The notes under the pieces are model-generated. The model saw only the letters and a list, made by a program, of their open reading frames with translations. It made no database searches and was not told the DNA's origin. This document shows positions 36,172-46,424 of a DNA stretch of 64,000 nucleotides, one piece after another. Numbering within the stretch: the first letter of the stretch is position 1; the number at the start of each line of letters is the position of its first letter. A program made the translations under genes and the position numbers. Source of the stretch: Clostridiales bacterium UBA4039 (GTDB taxonomy: Bacteria; Bacillota; Clostridia; Lachnospirales; Vallitaleaceae); assembly GCA_002382805.1 (NCBI GenBank), contig DGAD01000034.1, positions 54,013-118,012 on the forward strand, given 5' to 3'.

Positions 36172-37353
36172 CTAACCTCTCTCCTTATTATCTACTGGCA
36201 ATCTTACAAATATAGAAGTTCCTTGACCCATCTTCGATGAAAGAACAAATTTTCCAGCCAATAAATTAACCCTCTCCTGCATAATCGATACCCCTAACCC
36301 TGTATGTGTTAAAGGATCCTTTTTGATTTGATTCACATCAAATCCACACCCGTTATCTGTAATACGTATTTCTGTATATCGATTACAAAATATCAAGTCA
36401 ATAATTACCTCATCTGCTTTTGCATACTTTTGAATATTATTCAGTGATTCTTGGACAATACGAAACAATGTCAAAGAGTTGATTTTTTGCACGTTCTCTG
36501 ATTGAAGATCATCCAAATATTGAATATTCAATTGAATCGAAAAATTATTAATTGATTCAACTTTGTCAATATAGCGTTCCAATGTTGGTACTAAACCTAG
36601 ATCATCAATCGACATAGGTCTCAAATTATAAATCAACTCTCGCGTTTCACCAATGGTATCATGGATGTGACCACGTAATATCTGCATCTCCATCTTTGCT
36701 TTATCAATATCTTTATCAATGAGTTTCAAACAAATTTCTGCCTTAAAACTAATATTACTTAAACTTTGTGCTGGCCCATCATGTAATTCTCTAGCTACTC
36801 TCTGACGTTCTTCTTCTTGTGCATGAATAATACGATACCCTAATAAACGCTCATTTTGGTACTGACCCAAATGCTCTGTAAGATCTTTTAAACTACCATG
36901 CAACATGTTATGGGCTAGCTCAAAATCATTGGATAATTTATCTGCTTTATCAACAATATTCCTAACTGATTTCAAGTGCAATTCTAATTCGTTACGTCGC
37001 TTGACAATGTTCATCTCCCGTTCTCTTTCAAGAACAAGTTGTACACGTAAATGATCGGTTTTTTCATATATCTTCTTCATATCTTTTTCAGAATAACTAT
37101 CATAATTTTTATTTACAATAATTAACTTTGATTTACTGATTCGATACTCTTGATCCAATTTTTCTACACGCTCAATAAGCTCACTTGCCTCAATACGTAG
37201 CTTCAAAAATTCATCTTCTAGCTCTTGATATTCTTTTTTTGCAAAATGGCTTATTTCTTTAATCTCTGTACCACTTTGCTGTATAGAAATAATCGTTGTA
37301 TCAATAATCTCATCAAGCCGCTTATTTTCTTTAAGATTCATTTTTTTGTCCAT
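36172..37353 (-). CDS. DegS-like sensor histidine kinase
   Basis: The 393-residue cytoplasmic kinase has no membrane segment. Residues 1-170 form a long coiled-coil sensor region as in DegS. The HisKA_3 phospho-acceptor helix has RVARELHDGPAQSLSNI near residue 188, and the C-terminal ATPase domain has NNIQKYAKA and DNGCGF. It should phosphorylate the NarL-type regulator encoded downstream. The lack of a transmembrane part suggests an intracellular cue. Confidence 0.88.
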   Translation of the reverse strand: MDKKMNLKENKRLDEIIDTTIISIQQSGTEIKEISHFAKKEYQELEDEFLKLRIEASELIERVEKLDQEYRISKSKLIIVNKNYDSYSEKDMKKIYEKTDHLRVQLVLEREREMNIVKRRNELELHLKSVRNIVDKADKLSNDFELAHNMLHGSLKDLTEHLGQYQNERLLGYRIIHAQEEERQRVARELHDGPAQSLSNISFKAEICLKLIDKDIDKAKMEMQILRGHIHDTIGETRELIYNLRPMSIDDLGLVPTLERYIDKVESINNFSIQLNIQYLDDLQSENVQKINSLTLFRIVQESLNNIQKYAKADEVIIDLIFCNRYTEIRITDNGCGFDVNQIKKDPLTHTGLGVSIMQERVNLLAGKFVLSSKMGQGTSIFVRLPVDNKERG

Positions 37354-37544
37354 AGAATTACATCCTTTGTCCAGTATACTTAATTATAGCATTAAATACC
37401 TAGTGTATACAAGTATTTCCTACTAGGACAACATACCTATAAAACCACATAAATCCAATGAAGATATATTATATGGTTGTATTTTATATCGTTTTACGTC
37501 ATAATAAATATAAAGTCATTTGATATAATTAGGAGGTCAAATAC

Positions 37545-38492
37545 ATGAATAAAAAACATTGGATTATCCCATTAGCAATAACTGGTTTTTCCATTCATCT
37601 CTTCAATAATCGTTTATTTAATAATGCCAAAGAAAAAATACAACATAAAGAAAAAAACTACAAAGCCTACGCTTGGAAATTTGGGACTATTCATTATCGT
37701 CAAACCGGCTCCGGTTCACCGCTGCTTTTAATTCATGATACCTTTTCCGGGGCATCTTCTGTCGAATATGAGCGTATTATTCAACAACTTTCAAAAAAGC
37801 ATGAGGTATTTGCTCTAGATTTGTTAGGTTTTGGATTTTCTGAAAAAGCAAATATCACATACACAGGTTATCTGTATGTTCAGCTAATTCATGATTTTAT
37901 TGTGGAGGTTATTCGCCAAACCCATGTTGATATTATTACCTCCGGTAATAGCCATATTTTTGCTTTGTTCGCTTCGTATCAAACCAATGACCTTATTCGA
38001 AAGTGCATTATGATTAGCCCACCTGGTCTAGACAAAATTGCATTGAACCCATCCAAGAAAAATTATACTTTAAAATATCTACTTGAATCACCTTATATCG
38101 GTACGACGCTTTATAATCTACTCAATAGTCAATTCATGTTTAACCGTCAATTTGGTGTGAGTGATAAACCTATGAACAAAGTTCTTTTACCATACATTGA
38201 ACAATTTTATTATAACGCACATAATGAAGATTCCCGTATACGTTATGCCTATGCCTCAAGTATTTGTAATTATCTAAACCTTGACTTACGTAATATTTTA
38301 GATAAATCCGACCATTGCCTGTATATCATTAATGGAAGTCAAAGGGACGATGATATCAAGGCTTTAGAAGTACAGTATACCCATATTAATCCATCGATTG
38401 AATGTGCTACCATCAAACACTCAACGAATTTTCCTCACATCGAAAATCCGTATGCAACTTGCGATACAATTGAACTTTTCTTACACGATTAA
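37545..38492 (+). CDS. Alpha/beta-hydrolase fold protein with atypical nucleophile elbow
   Basis: The 315-residue protein has an N-terminal hydrophobic stretch and an alpha/beta-hydrolase core. The oxyanion-loop motif is LIHDTFSGASS near residue 65, an FALDLLGFGFSEK strand-turn follows, and a C-terminal histidine lies in FPHIENP. The expected GxSxG elbow reads GNSHI (near residue 138): serine is kept but the last glycine is isoleucine. Substrate is unknown. The ATG has AGGAGG. It is transcribed against the neighbouring genes and ends at a shared terminator. Confidence 0.75.
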   Translation: MNKKHWIIPLAITGFSIHLFNNRLFNNAKEKIQHKEKNYKAYAWKFGTIHYRQTGSGSPLLLIHDTFSGASSVEYERIIQQLSKKHEVFALDLLGFGFSEKANITYTGYLYVQLIHDFIVEVIRQTHVDIITSGNSHIFALFASYQTNDLIRKCIMISPPGLDKIALNPSKKNYTLKYLLESPYIGTTLYNLLNSQFMFNRQFGVSDKPMNKVLLPYIEQFYYNAHNEDSRIRYAYASSICNYLNLDLRNILDKSDHCLYIINGSQRDDDIKALEVQYTHINPSIECATIKHSTNFPHIENPYATCDTIELFLHD

Positions 38493-38509
38493 TAAAAGTA
38501 TGTACTAAA

Positions 38510-38563
38510 AAGGCTATATGTAGAGGTAGCATTCGCTCTACATATAGCCTTATAATTTTTTCT
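38510..38563. terminator. Bidirectional terminator between hydrolase and acetyltransferase genes
   Basis: A 16-bp perfect stem (38510-38525 with 38536-38551) has T-rich sequence after it on the plus strand and a T-run on the minus strand. It lies between two convergent genes. Confidence 0.85.
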
Positions 38564-38572
38564 ATGTATTTT

Positions 38573-39025
38573 TTAGGAATCACAGGGTTTTTTAAACATT
38601 TCCTCTGTAATATACATGCTCACATGATCTAAGTCAGATTCTTTATAGATACTGCCATATTGCTCAAACCCAATCCTTTTGTAAAAATCAACCGCATGTA
38701 ATTGGGAATGTACTTCAACACGTTTAGTACCTTGGTCAAATCCATAACAAACGAGTTTACGTACAATCAAGTCTCCGATCCCTTGACCACGGTGTGACTT
38801 TAACACTGCAATACGTCCAATAAGTAAATTGCCTGTCTGTTGAATAATTCTCCCTGTTCCAATGGGCGTTGTATTATCATATACAATCACATGAAAACAC
38901 TTTGAATCTTCTATATCATGACTTATTTCCATCGGAATATTTTGTTCCATAGTAAAAACTTCGTCACGTATTTTATATTGTATCTCTAAACCTTTGGATC
39001 CGTGAACCATTTGTGCAACAATCAT
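38573..39025 (-). CDS. GNAT-family N-acetyltransferase
   Basis: The 150-residue GNAT protein has the acetyl-CoA loop RIAVLKSHRGQGIGDLIVRK (in part, near residue 72) and the C-terminal VDFYKRIGFEQYGSIY, as in the ElaA/YjcF-type group. The acceptor is not predictable. It follows rsmG by about 15 bp and may be its co-transcribed partner. Confidence 0.88.
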   Translation of the reverse strand: MIVAQMVHGSKGLEIQYKIRDEVFTMEQNIPMEISHDIEDSKCFHVIVYDNTTPIGTGRIIQQTGNLLIGRIAVLKSHRGQGIGDLIVRKLVCYGFDQGTKRVEVHSQLHAVDFYKRIGFEQYGSIYKESDLDHVSMYITEEMFKKPCDS

Positions 39026-39040
39026 GGGTATACTCCTTGT

Positions 39041-39778
39041 TTAAGATTTTAATAACGGTTTCTTTTGTGGAACACCCGCCCGTCTAGGGTAACGTTCTTG
39101 TGTGTTGACTTTTTTGTCAATGAAGACAAAACGCCGCGGCATCTGTCCACTATATAAATCAATGTCTTCTATTTTATGAATCGTTGCGCCTAATGTCTCA
39201 ATAGCATATTCAGCGTCCTTGATTTCCTCTTCCGTATTCACCGACTTATAAGCTATAAAACATCCATCCACCTTGACAAAGGGAATACAATACTCACTTA
39301 AAACAGCTAGTTGACTGACTGCCCTTGATACACAACAGTCAAACTGTTCACGATACTGTGGGTCTTTTCCGACTTCTTCAGCCCGTCCATGTATTGCAAC
39401 GATATCCACAAGACCAAGTTCATCAATAAGTTCATTTAAAAAATTGATACGTTTATTTAAAGAATCCACTAGGGTCATTTGAAGATGTGGAAAAACGATT
39501 TTTAAGGGAATACCAGGTAATCCAGCCCCTGTCCCAAGATCAATGACAGTATTTATTTTAGAAAAATCGTAAAATTTTGCAGAAGTTATGCTATCAACAA
39601 CATGCTTTTGAGCAAAATCCACCTCATCCACAATTGCCGTTAAATTCATTACGGCATTCCATTCTTTCAATTTTTCATAATAATGACAAATTTGCTCTTC
39701 TTGTTTAGTATTCAATTGTATATTTAATGCCTTTAATGGTTGTTCAAGCTCTTGAATAATCTTTGTTTTCCCGTCCAT
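39041..39778 (-). CDS. rsmG: 16S rRNA (guanine527-N7) methyltransferase
   Basis: The 245-residue RsmG (GidB) methylates G527 of 16S rRNA. The SAM site is VIDLGTGAGLPGIPLKI near residue 72, and the N-terminal helical region contains EWNAVMNLTA. Its ATG immediately follows the mnmG stop codon, and its GGAGG site lies inside mnmG. Loss of this enzyme gives low-level streptomycin resistance in other bacteria. Confidence 0.95.
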   Translation of the reverse strand: MDGKTKIIQELEQPLKALNIQLNTKQEEQICHYYEKLKEWNAVMNLTAIVDEVDFAQKHVVDSITSAKFYDFSKINTVIDLGTGAGLPGIPLKIVFPHLQMTLVDSLNKRINFLNELIDELGLVDIVAIHGRAEEVGKDPQYREQFDCCVSRAVSQLAVLSEYCIPFVKVDGCFIAYKSVNTEEEIKDAEYAIETLGATIHKIEDIDLYSGQMPRRFVFIDKKVNTQERYPRRAGVPQKKPLLKS

Positions 39779-41683
39779 TTATCCCTCCTGCTTTTCACGA
39801 TTTTTTTGTCGATAATACTGTTCTAGATAGACTAACAAAACCGATATATCAGCTGGTGACACCCCTGATATACGTGAGGCTTGCCCAACGGATCTTGGTT
39901 GAACCTGTTTTAGCTTTTGCACCGCTTCAATGCGCAGACTTTTAATGGTTGAATAGTCAATTGCTTCTGGAATCAGCTTTTTCTCCAATTTATCAAACTG
40001 CTGTACTTGCTTCTTTTGACGGTTAATATAACCTTCATACTTGATTTGGATTTCAACTTGTTCGATTACATCATAGGATAAATTCGGTCGATTCGAATCA
40101 ATGGATTCGATACTTTGATAAGTCATTTCCGGCCGCTTAAGTAGCTCTTTTAATGATATCCCCGAACGTAAAGGCGTAGAATTATGGGCATCCAGTAATG
40201 CTTGAACGTCTTGGGAGGTACCAACCATGGTTTTAGATAAACGATTGATTTCATTTTTGATAGCTTCACGTTTTCTTTTGAAACTTTCATAGCGCTCTTC
40301 ATCAATAAGACCAACATTATATCCTGTCTCAGTTAATCGAAGATCTGCATTGTCTTGTCTTAACAACAATCGATATTCTGCTCTTGATGTCATCATACGG
40401 TAAGGCTCATTGGTTCCTTTGGTAACAAGGTCGTCAATAAGTACCCCTATATATGCTTCCGATCGATCAATAACAATTGGTTCTTTTCCTTGAATACGCA
40501 AAACAGCATTGATTCCGGCAACCAGTCCCTGGGCTGCAGCTTCTTCATAGCCTGAACTTCCATTAAACTGTCCCGCACTAAACAAGCCTTCAATCATCTT
40601 AAATTCAAGGGTGGATTTTAATTGCAAAGGATTAATACAATCATATTCAATCGCATATCCTGTACGCATGATTTCAACGCTCTCAAGCCCTGGTAGCGTA
40701 CGCAACATATCCTTTTGTACATCCTCAGGCAAGGAACTTGACATCCCCTGTACATACATCTCATTCGTATCTTCCGCTTCTGGTTCTAAAAATACTTGAT
40801 GACGCTCTTTATCACTAAATCGCACCACTTTGTCTTCTATTGACGGACAATATCTTGGACCTGTTCCGCTAATTTCACCCCCATACAATGGCGATCGGCT
40901 TAAATTATCCCGTATAATATCATGGGTTTGGTGATTTGTATACGTTAGCCAGCACGATATTTGATCGCGATAGATATCTTCCGGTGTGTTTGTAAAAGAA
41001 AATGGCACTACCTTTTCATCACCTTTTTGTTCTTCCATCTTCCTGAAATCCACTGTTTTTTTGTCGACTCTCGCTGGTGTTCCTGTTTTAAAACGATAGA
41101 TTTCGATGCCAAGATTTTTTAACGACGCTGTCAAATGATTAGCTGCTTGTAATCCATTCGGACCACTGTATATACTCACATCTCCATAGATACACCGTGC
41201 CTTCAAGTAAGTTCCTGTAGCAATAATAACGGCCTTGGCTTTATAGATTAGCCCTGACACAATTTTAACGCCTACTACTTTTTGATTTTCAACTAATATT
41301 TCTGTCACTTCATTTTGTCGAATTAAAAGGTTTTCCTGCTTTTCTAATGTCCGTTTCATTGTTTGTGCATACCGATGCTTATCTGCCTGTGCCCTCAAGG
41401 AGTGTACTGCTGGACCTTTGGCCGTGTTAAGCATCCTAGATTGAATATATGTTTTATCAATATTTTTTCCCATTTCACCACCTAATGCATCAATTTCACG
41501 CACTAAGTGTCCTTTTGATGTACCACCGATATTAGGGTTACATGGCATCATCGCTATACTGTCAATATTAATTGCAAAGACAACTGTTTTCATGCCTAAG
41601 CGTGCACTAGCAAGCGCTGCTTCACACCCGGCATGACCACCGCCAATAACAATGACATCAACGCTATTTTCGATATAATTCAT
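39779..41683 (-). CDS. mnmG: tRNA uridine-5-carboxymethylaminomethyl modification enzyme MnmG
   Basis: The 634-residue FAD enzyme has the dinucleotide fold [16 protein letters not shown] at the N-terminus, the tRNA/FAD motif [22 protein letters not shown] (in part) near residue 48, and [17 protein letters not shown] near 370. With MnmE it modifies the wobble uridine of several tRNAs. It starts 10 bp after the mnmE stop. Confidence 0.96.
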   Translation of the reverse strand: MNYIENSVDVIVIGGGHAGCEAALASARLGMKTVVFAINIDSIAMMPCNPNIGGTSKGHLVREIDALGGEMGKNIDKTYIQSRMLNTAKGPAVHSLRAQADKHRYAQTMKRTLEKQENLLIRQNEVTEILVENQKVVGVKIVSGLIYKAKAVIIATGTYLKARCIYGDVSIYSGPNGLQAANHLTASLKNLGIEIYRFKTGTPARVDKKTVDFRKMEEQKGDEKVVPFSFTNTPEDIYRDQISCWLTYTNHQTHDIIRDNLSRSPLYGGEISGTGPRYCPSIEDKVVRFSDKERHQVFLEPEAEDTNEMYVQGMSSSLPEDVQKDMLRTLPGLESVEIMRTGYAIEYDCINPLQLKSTLEFKMIEGLFSAGQFNGSSGYEEAAAQGLVAGINAVLRIQGKEPIVIDRSEAYIGVLIDDLVTKGTNEPYRMMTSRAEYRLLLRQDNADLRLTETGYNVGLIDEERYESFKRKREAIKNEINRLSKTMVGTSQDVQALLDAHNSTPLRSGISLKELLKRPEMTYQSIESIDSNRPNLSYDVIEQVEIQIKYEGYINRQKKQVQQFDKLEKKLIPEAIDYSTIKSLRIEAVQKLKQVQPRSVGQASRISGVSPADISVLLVYLEQYYRQKNREKQEG

Positions 41684-41693
41684 TGATTTCTCC

Positions 41694-43076
41694 TTATTTT
41701 CCGAGACAAAATTGACTAAATATCTGTGAAATCACATCTTCGGTTACATGATTACCTGTTACTTCACCAAAAGACTCGTATATGCTATGTAAATCTATTG
41801 CCCAACAGTCTTCCGGCATTCCCATATCAATCGATTCAATCACTTGTCCAACACTCTGATATGCCTTTTCAAGGCTGTGCTTATGACGAATATTATGAAT
41901 GACTGTATCATCATTCGATTGAATATGTCCCGACATAAACTGTTCTTTAATTTCTTGTTCAAGTAGGTCCAATCCTTCATATGAAACTGCAGAGGTTTCA
42001 ATAACTGTCGCTGACTGTAGATGTTCTTTTAGATGTTCTTTTTTAACTTGTCGGTTCAAATCACTTTTGTTCATAAGAATAATGACTTTTTGATCATGAA
42101 TCAAATCCATAATCGCATCATCTTCTGTGGTAAGTGCTTGTGATGAATCAATGACATATAAAACCAAATCCGCTTGCTCTACAAGGTCTTTTGATTTATT
42201 AACTCCTATTTTTTCAACTATATCATCTGTTATGCGTATACCTGCCGTATCAATTAATTTTAAGGGTATACCATGGACATTCATATATTCTTCCAAGGAA
42301 TCTCTTGTTGTTCCCGGAATCTCTGTTACAATGGCACGCTGCTCTTTGAGCAAGGCATTTAGCAATGAAGATTTTCCAACGTTAGGTCGCCCGACAATAA
42401 CTGTCTTAATTCCCTCTCGAACAATACGTCCGTGATCATAACTTTGAATCAGTTTTTGTATTCGCCCTTGAATGTTTTCACACTGCTGTCTTACCTTTGA
42501 AAATTCTAACTCTTCCACATCATATTCCGGATAGTCTATTGATGCTTCCACGTGAGCTATTAAAGACAAAACTTCCTCATTCAGTTCATCAATTTCTTTT
42601 TTTACACTACCCTCAAGTTGTTTGACAGATGCATTTAAGGCCAGTTCAGTTTTTGAGTGAATAATATCCATAACCGCTTCTGCCTGGGATAAATCTATAC
42701 GTCCATTTAAAAATGCACGTTTGGTGAACTCTCCCGGTTCTGCTATACGCGCACCACGTCGAAGTACCAGTGAGAGTATGCTTTGCATAACCACCAGACC
42801 TCCATGGCAATTAATTTCTATAATATCTTCACATGTATATGTATTTGGACCTAACATGAAAGAAACCAACACTTCATCTAAAATACGCACATATTCTGGG
42901 TCAACTATATGCCCATATTTGAGCGTGTGGCTAACAATGTTGTCATAATTTATTTGTTTTTTGGGTTTGAAAATAGACTGAATAATTTCAAGAGCATCAT
43001 TACCAGATATTCGTATAATACCTATACCTGCTGAAGATAGTGGTGTTGAAATTGCAGCAATCGTATCATTTAACAT
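41694..43076 (-). CDS. mnmE: tRNA modification GTPase MnmE
   Basis: The 460-residue GTPase has an N-terminal tetrahydrofolate-binding domain (residues 1-120) and a helical domain interrupted by a G domain. G-domain motifs are [12 protein letters not shown] near 228, DTAG near 272 and NKSD near 337. The C-terminal FCLGK supplies the conserved cysteine motif. It works as a complex with MnmG encoded next. Confidence 0.96.
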   Translation of the reverse strand: MLNDTIAAISTPLSSAGIGIIRISGNDALEIIQSIFKPKKQINYDNIVSHTLKYGHIVDPEYVRILDEVLVSFMLGPNTYTCEDIIEINCHGGLVVMQSILSLVLRRGARIAEPGEFTKRAFLNGRIDLSQAEAVMDIIHSKTELALNASVKQLEGSVKKEIDELNEEVLSLIAHVEASIDYPEYDVEELEFSKVRQQCENIQGRIQKLIQSYDHGRIVREGIKTVIVGRPNVGKSSLLNALLKEQRAIVTEIPGTTRDSLEEYMNVHGIPLKLIDTAGIRITDDIVEKIGVNKSKDLVEQADLVLYVIDSSQALTTEDDAIMDLIHDQKVIILMNKSDLNRQVKKEHLKEHLQSATVIETSAVSYEGLDLLEQEIKEQFMSGHIQSNDDTVIHNIRHKHSLEKAYQSVGQVIESIDMGMPEDCWAIDLHSIYESFGEVTGNHVTEDVISQIFSQFCLGK

Positions 43077-43116
43077 AGTGTCACTCCTTTATTCGACCGG
43101 AAACGCTAAAAAGCAT

Positions 43117-43146
43117 AAAAGCCCAAACAGGCACGCTTGGGCTTTT
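43117..43146 (-). terminator. Intrinsic terminator after jag
   Basis: A ten-base stem (43117-43126 with 43137-43146) is followed by T-rich sequence on the minus strand. It lies nine bases beyond the jag stop, between jag and mnmE, so it may partly separate the yidC-jag unit from mnmE-mnmG. Confidence 0.75.
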
Positions 43147-43154
43147 GACTTATG

Positions 43155-43784
43155 TTATTTCTTCTTTGAAGGAATAATAACAACCTTACGATGCGGTTCT
43201 TCACCTTCACTGTGTGTTTCGACAAATTTATTATTCTGTAATGTTGAATGAATAATTCTGCGTTCATAAGGATTCATAGGCTCTAGGGTAAATTTTCGCC
43301 CGGTCTTTTTTACTTTATTTGCTAAGTTATTGGCTAAGGATTCAAGTGTTTCTTTACGTCGTTCACGATAATTTTCTGTATCTAACTTAATACGAACATA
43401 ATGGTCCGATTCTTTATTTACGACCAAACTAATTAAATATTGTAATGAATCTAAAGTTTGACCTCGCTTACCAATAAGAACGCCCATATTTTCTCCGCTG
43501 AGTTCAATATCCATATTATTCTTTTCATCAACTTCAATCTTAATTTGTACATCAAGTTCCATTTCACGAAAAACATTTTTTAAAAATTCTGCAGCTACAT
43601 CCGCTAAATTCGACTTTTTAGTTACCTTAACTCTCGCTTGCTTACTACTAAATAATCCAAATAATCCAGAAGGCGCCTTTTCTAAAATTTCTACTTCTAC
43701 TTCATCACTTGTTACGCCTAACTCAATCAATGCTTCTGTTATCGCATCGTCAACTGTTCTGCCCGATTTTTCTACGACATTCAT
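43155..43784 (-). CDS. jag: Jag/KhpB RNA-binding protein
   Basis: The 209-residue protein has an N-terminal Jag domain (residues 1-50), a KH domain with LIGKRGQTLDSLQ near 105 and an R3H domain (NPYERRIIHSTLQ near 170). It is the SpoIIIJ-associated protein that binds RNA with KhpA and affects cell division. I use ATG 43784, for which GGAGG is correctly spaced, rather than the ATG two codons upstream. It lies 14-20 bp after yidC. Confidence 0.93.
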   Translation of the reverse strand: MNVVEKSGRTVDDAITEALIELGVTSDEVEVEILEKAPSGLFGLFSSKQARVKVTKKSNLADVAAEFLKNVFREMELDVQIKIEVDEKNNMDIELSGENMGVLIGKRGQTLDSLQYLISLVVNKESDHYVRIKLDTENYRERRKETLESLANNLANKVKKTGRKFTLEPMNPYERRIIHSTLQNNKFVETHSEGEEPHRKVVIIPSKKK

Positions 43785-43803
43785 AACCATTTCCCTCCAT
43801 TAT

Positions 43804-44799
43804 TTACTTCTTATCTGGTGTATCATTGTGAACATGCTTATTAATAATTAATTGTTGTCCTAATTGGAATAAACTACCAACTAACCAATATAAACCAAGT
43901 CCTGCAGGTAATGTCATGGCAAAAAAGCCTGAAACAAGAGGCATTGTATACATCATCGTCTTATTTGTTTGATCCGCCTGTGTCTTTGCTCCGTCATTTT
44001 TCTTAGCATTTTGCGCCATGGATGTCTGTGTAACTAAAAATTGAACCGCAACGTTCAAAATAGGAATTAAAACCCCAATAGACATCATGTCTGGTTTATC
44101 TGCAAGATTAATGCCAAACATAGAGTAGATATTATTTAATTCGACAACCTGAGTGGCTACCTGATTTTGTATTGATGGGAATATTTCATAGAATTTTTCC
44201 CATGTACCTGTTTGAAATTGATATAATAAATCGATTACTTTATCTAAAACTGTTGCATCAAAATTCTTAACTATGATGGAAGAGCTTTCCATAATCGATG
44301 TTAGTTTTTCACCATAATTAGGAACTTCAAAAATATGATCAGCGATATTAATGTAATACACTTTAATATTATCAATATATGCAGGAATATTTCTTAAAAC
44401 ACTAAATAAAGAAAAGATAATTGGCATTTGAATTAATAAGGGCAAACATCCACCAAAAGGGTTTACACCATGCTGTTGATAGAGTGCCGATAATTCTGCC
44501 TGCATCTTTTGTTGAGATTCTTGATCCTTCTTATTTTTATACTTGTCTTGTATTTTTTTAATTTCCGGTTGGATAACTTGCATTTCTTTCATGGACTTTT
44601 GCTGTTTAAATGCCAATGGCAACATCAATAATCGTGTAATGATCGTAAAGACGATAATACTTAATCCTAAAGAATACACTCCAAAATTACTACCAAAAAA
44701 ATTGTAAATCCCATCCATTAAAAACCCAAAAAACCTAGCAATATCCCCTATAATTGGAGTTGTTGACTGTGTCAAAAAAAATTGTATCGATGAAAACAT
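43804..44799 (-). CDS. yidC: Membrane protein insertase YidC/SpoIIIJ
   Basis: The 331-residue Oxa1/YidC insertase has the conserved first hydrophobic hairpin ([26 protein letters not shown], in part). It also has the arginine-bearing groove, a cytoplasmic coiled-coil ([16 protein letters not shown]) and [15 protein letters not shown] near residue 117. It lacks the large periplasmic domain of proteobacterial YidC. No lipobox is seen. Its ATG overlaps the yidD stop by one base. Confidence 0.95.
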   Translation of the reverse strand: MFSSIQFFLTQSTTPIIGDIARFFGFLMDGIYNFFGSNFGVYSLGLSIIVFTIITRLLMLPLAFKQQKSMKEMQVIQPEIKKIQDKYKNKKDQESQQKMQAELSALYQQHGVNPFGGCLPLLIQMPIIFSLFSVLRNIPAYIDNIKVYYINIADHIFEVPNYGEKLTSIMESSSIIVKNFDATVLDKVIDLLYQFQTGTWEKFYEIFPSIQNQVATQVVELNNIYSMFGINLADKPDMMSIGVLIPILNVAVQFLVTQTSMAQNAKKNDGAKTQADQTNKTMMYTMPLVSGFFAMTLPAGLGLYWLVGSLFQLGQQLIINKHVHNDTPDKK

Positions 44800-45062
44800 T
44801 ATTCTTTTTCCTCCTTGTAAGGTACAGGATCATAGCCACCTTTTGCAAACGGATTGCAGCGTAAAATCCTTCGAATAGACAGATAACTGCCTTTAATAAA
44901 TCCATATCTTTCTAATGCCTCAAGAGAGTAACTGGAACAAGATGGTATATATATACATGTTGGCTGCTTTAATGGCGAAATATACTTACGATAAAACTTT
45001 ACCAATCCAATAGCCAACGATTTTAATCCGTTTTTCATCATCTTATATAAGACTTTTACCAT
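44799..45062 (-). CDS. yidD: Membrane protein insertion efficiency factor YidD
   Basis: The small YidD protein (87 residues with this start) has [28 protein letters not shown] (in part) and the C-terminal [17 protein letters not shown], both family hallmarks including the three conserved cysteines. It associates with the inner membrane and assists insertion with YidC. I choose ATG 45062 because AGGAAG is nine bases upstream; the frame opens nine bases earlier at 45071. Confidence 0.9.
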   Translation of the reverse strand: MVKVLYKMMKNGLKSLAIGLVKFYRKYISPLKQPTCIYIPSCSSYSLEALERYGFIKGSYLSIRRILRCNPFAKGGYDPVPYKEEKE

Positions 45063-45186
45063 CACTATCATCTTCCTAATTCAATCTATTCATACATTAT
45101 TAACATACTGTTATTATTATAACTGAAAATGCATCGTTTAACAATCAATTGATGATGCTTTCATACTATTTTAATATTTTTTATAT

Positions 45187-45525
45187 TTACATTTCCCATA
45201 GTTTATTCAATTTAAGCAAGTGAATAATTCCACTTTCAAATTCTTGAAATGTATGCTCTTTTGCTGATGGACGAACGATGACGATCATATCATACCCCTT
45301 AATCATCTTATGCTGATTTAAACGAAAAACCTCACGAACTAAGCGGGTCATTCGATGTCTTACAACACTGTTACCCACTTTTTTACTGACCGATATACCC
45401 AGACGACTCTCCATAGACCCATTTTTCATAATATACATTATAAAGAGACGATTCGCCTTTGATCGATGATAATTATATACTTTTTTAAATTCACTTGTTT
45501 TTTTGAGTGAAGTAACAAATTTCAT
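45187..45525 (-). CDS. rnpA: Ribonuclease P protein component
   Basis: The 112-residue basic protein partners the RNase P RNA in tRNA 5' processing. The N-terminal SLKKTSEFKKVY and the helix VSKKVGNSVVRHRMTRLVREVFR (in part) mark the family. The usual RNR motif reads RHR. It follows rpmH in the order seen in nearly all bacteria, with a hairpin in the intergenic space. Confidence 0.95.
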   Translation of the reverse strand: MKFVTSLKKTSEFKKVYNYHRSKANRLFIMYIMKNGSMESRLGISVSKKVGNSVVRHRMTRLVREVFRLNQHKMIKGYDMIVIVRPSAKEHTFQEFESGIIHLLKLNKLWEM

Positions 45526-45622
45526 ATAAACACTTTCTTTTCCCTGATGATTAATATGTCAAAACTAAGTATCACCCAATTTGGATACAGAGTTTTAACA
45601 GCTTAATCCCTAATTGTAGAAA

Positions 45623-45661
45623 GGGAAAGTCAATCTAAACAAACGATAGATAAACTTTCCC
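45623..45661 (-). promoter_or_regulatory. Hairpin between rpmH and rnpA
   Basis: Eight perfect base pairs GGGAAAGT/ACTTTCCC (45623-45630 with 45654-45661) continue into a second inner stem. The minus-strand sequence after it is only moderately T-rich, so it looks like a partial terminator or processing hairpin that lowers rnpA relative to rpmH expression. Confidence 0.6.
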
Positions 45662-45692
45662 ATTTATTCTTGGTTTTTAAAGACATTTTTCA

Positions 45693-45827
45693 TTATGCTG
45701 ATAATGCTTTTCTACCTTTAGCTCTTCTTCTTGCTAAAACTTTTCTACCACCAACGGAACTCATTCTTTTTCTAAAACCATGCTCTTTACTACGTTGACG
45801 CTTTTTTGGTTGAAATGTTCTTTTCAT
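45693..45827 (-). CDS. rpmH: 50S ribosomal protein L34
   Basis: This 44-residue, highly basic protein begins [19 protein letters not shown] and ends GRKALSA, the standard L34 sequence. The ATG at 45827 has an AAGGAGG site. It is the first gene leftward from oriC and is driven by a strong promoter at 45942-45970. Confidence 0.97.
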   Translation of the reverse strand: MKRTFQPKKRQRSKEHGFRKRMSSVGGRKVLARRRAKGRKALSA

Positions 45828-45941
45828 TTTGGCACCTCCTTAACAAATCTATACGAATTCATCGAATCCAAGATTATCTAAATCTTACATGTACATCAAT
45901 TTTTGAAGTTCACAAATATAGCTTCAAAAAGCACTATTCCA

Positions 45942-45970
45942 ATTATAATAAAAACTTCTCTAAACGTCAA
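45942..45970 (-). promoter_or_regulatory. Promoter of rpmH
   Basis: TTGACG (45970-45965), 17 bases and TATAAT (45947-45942) are read on the minus strand. The leader of about 108 bases contains an inverted repeat (45901-45908 with 45922-45929). Confidence 0.8.
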
Positions 45971-46025
45971 GAAATAAATACTCTTTTTTTTAATTCTTGA
46001 AAAAAATAATTATATTTATATTTTC

Positions 46026-46302
46026 TTATCCACAGCATATTACCGAATTATAGCTTATATGTGGATAACTTGTTCGTACTTTCTTATCCACATGTTATCC
46101 TTTTTCTGTGGATAAGCTCCTCTTTTTTACAATATTCTTATTCACATCCAAATTCAAAATTCTACTTCAATCCCTTGATTTTATGATATTCTAATACTGT
46201 CAACAATTTTAATCCACATTTGTTGATAAATAATACCTTTTTATACTTATCCACAGCTTCAACAGTATACACTTTGATTATTATAAACACTATTCATCCA
46301 CA
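46026..46302. promoter_or_regulatory. oriC, upstream DnaA-box cluster
   Basis: The 597-base gap between rpmH and dnaA holds no gene. Exact DnaA boxes TTATCCACA lie at 46026, 46084 and 46247 (plus) and as TGTGGATAA at 46060 and 46107 (minus). One-mismatch boxes lie at 46210, 46221 and 46294. The rest is very AT-rich. This is the incA/B half of a bipartite Firmicutes origin and probably also autoregulates dnaA. Confidence 0.93.
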
Positions 46303-46424
46303 GGTAAAAAATTAAACTGTTGAAAACTTCTATTCATTAATGGTAATATAGGTTCTATACTCATCATATACCATAGGTTAAATAGGTTAAATATGTATGA
46401 AATTAAATAAAGGAGGTCGATCCA

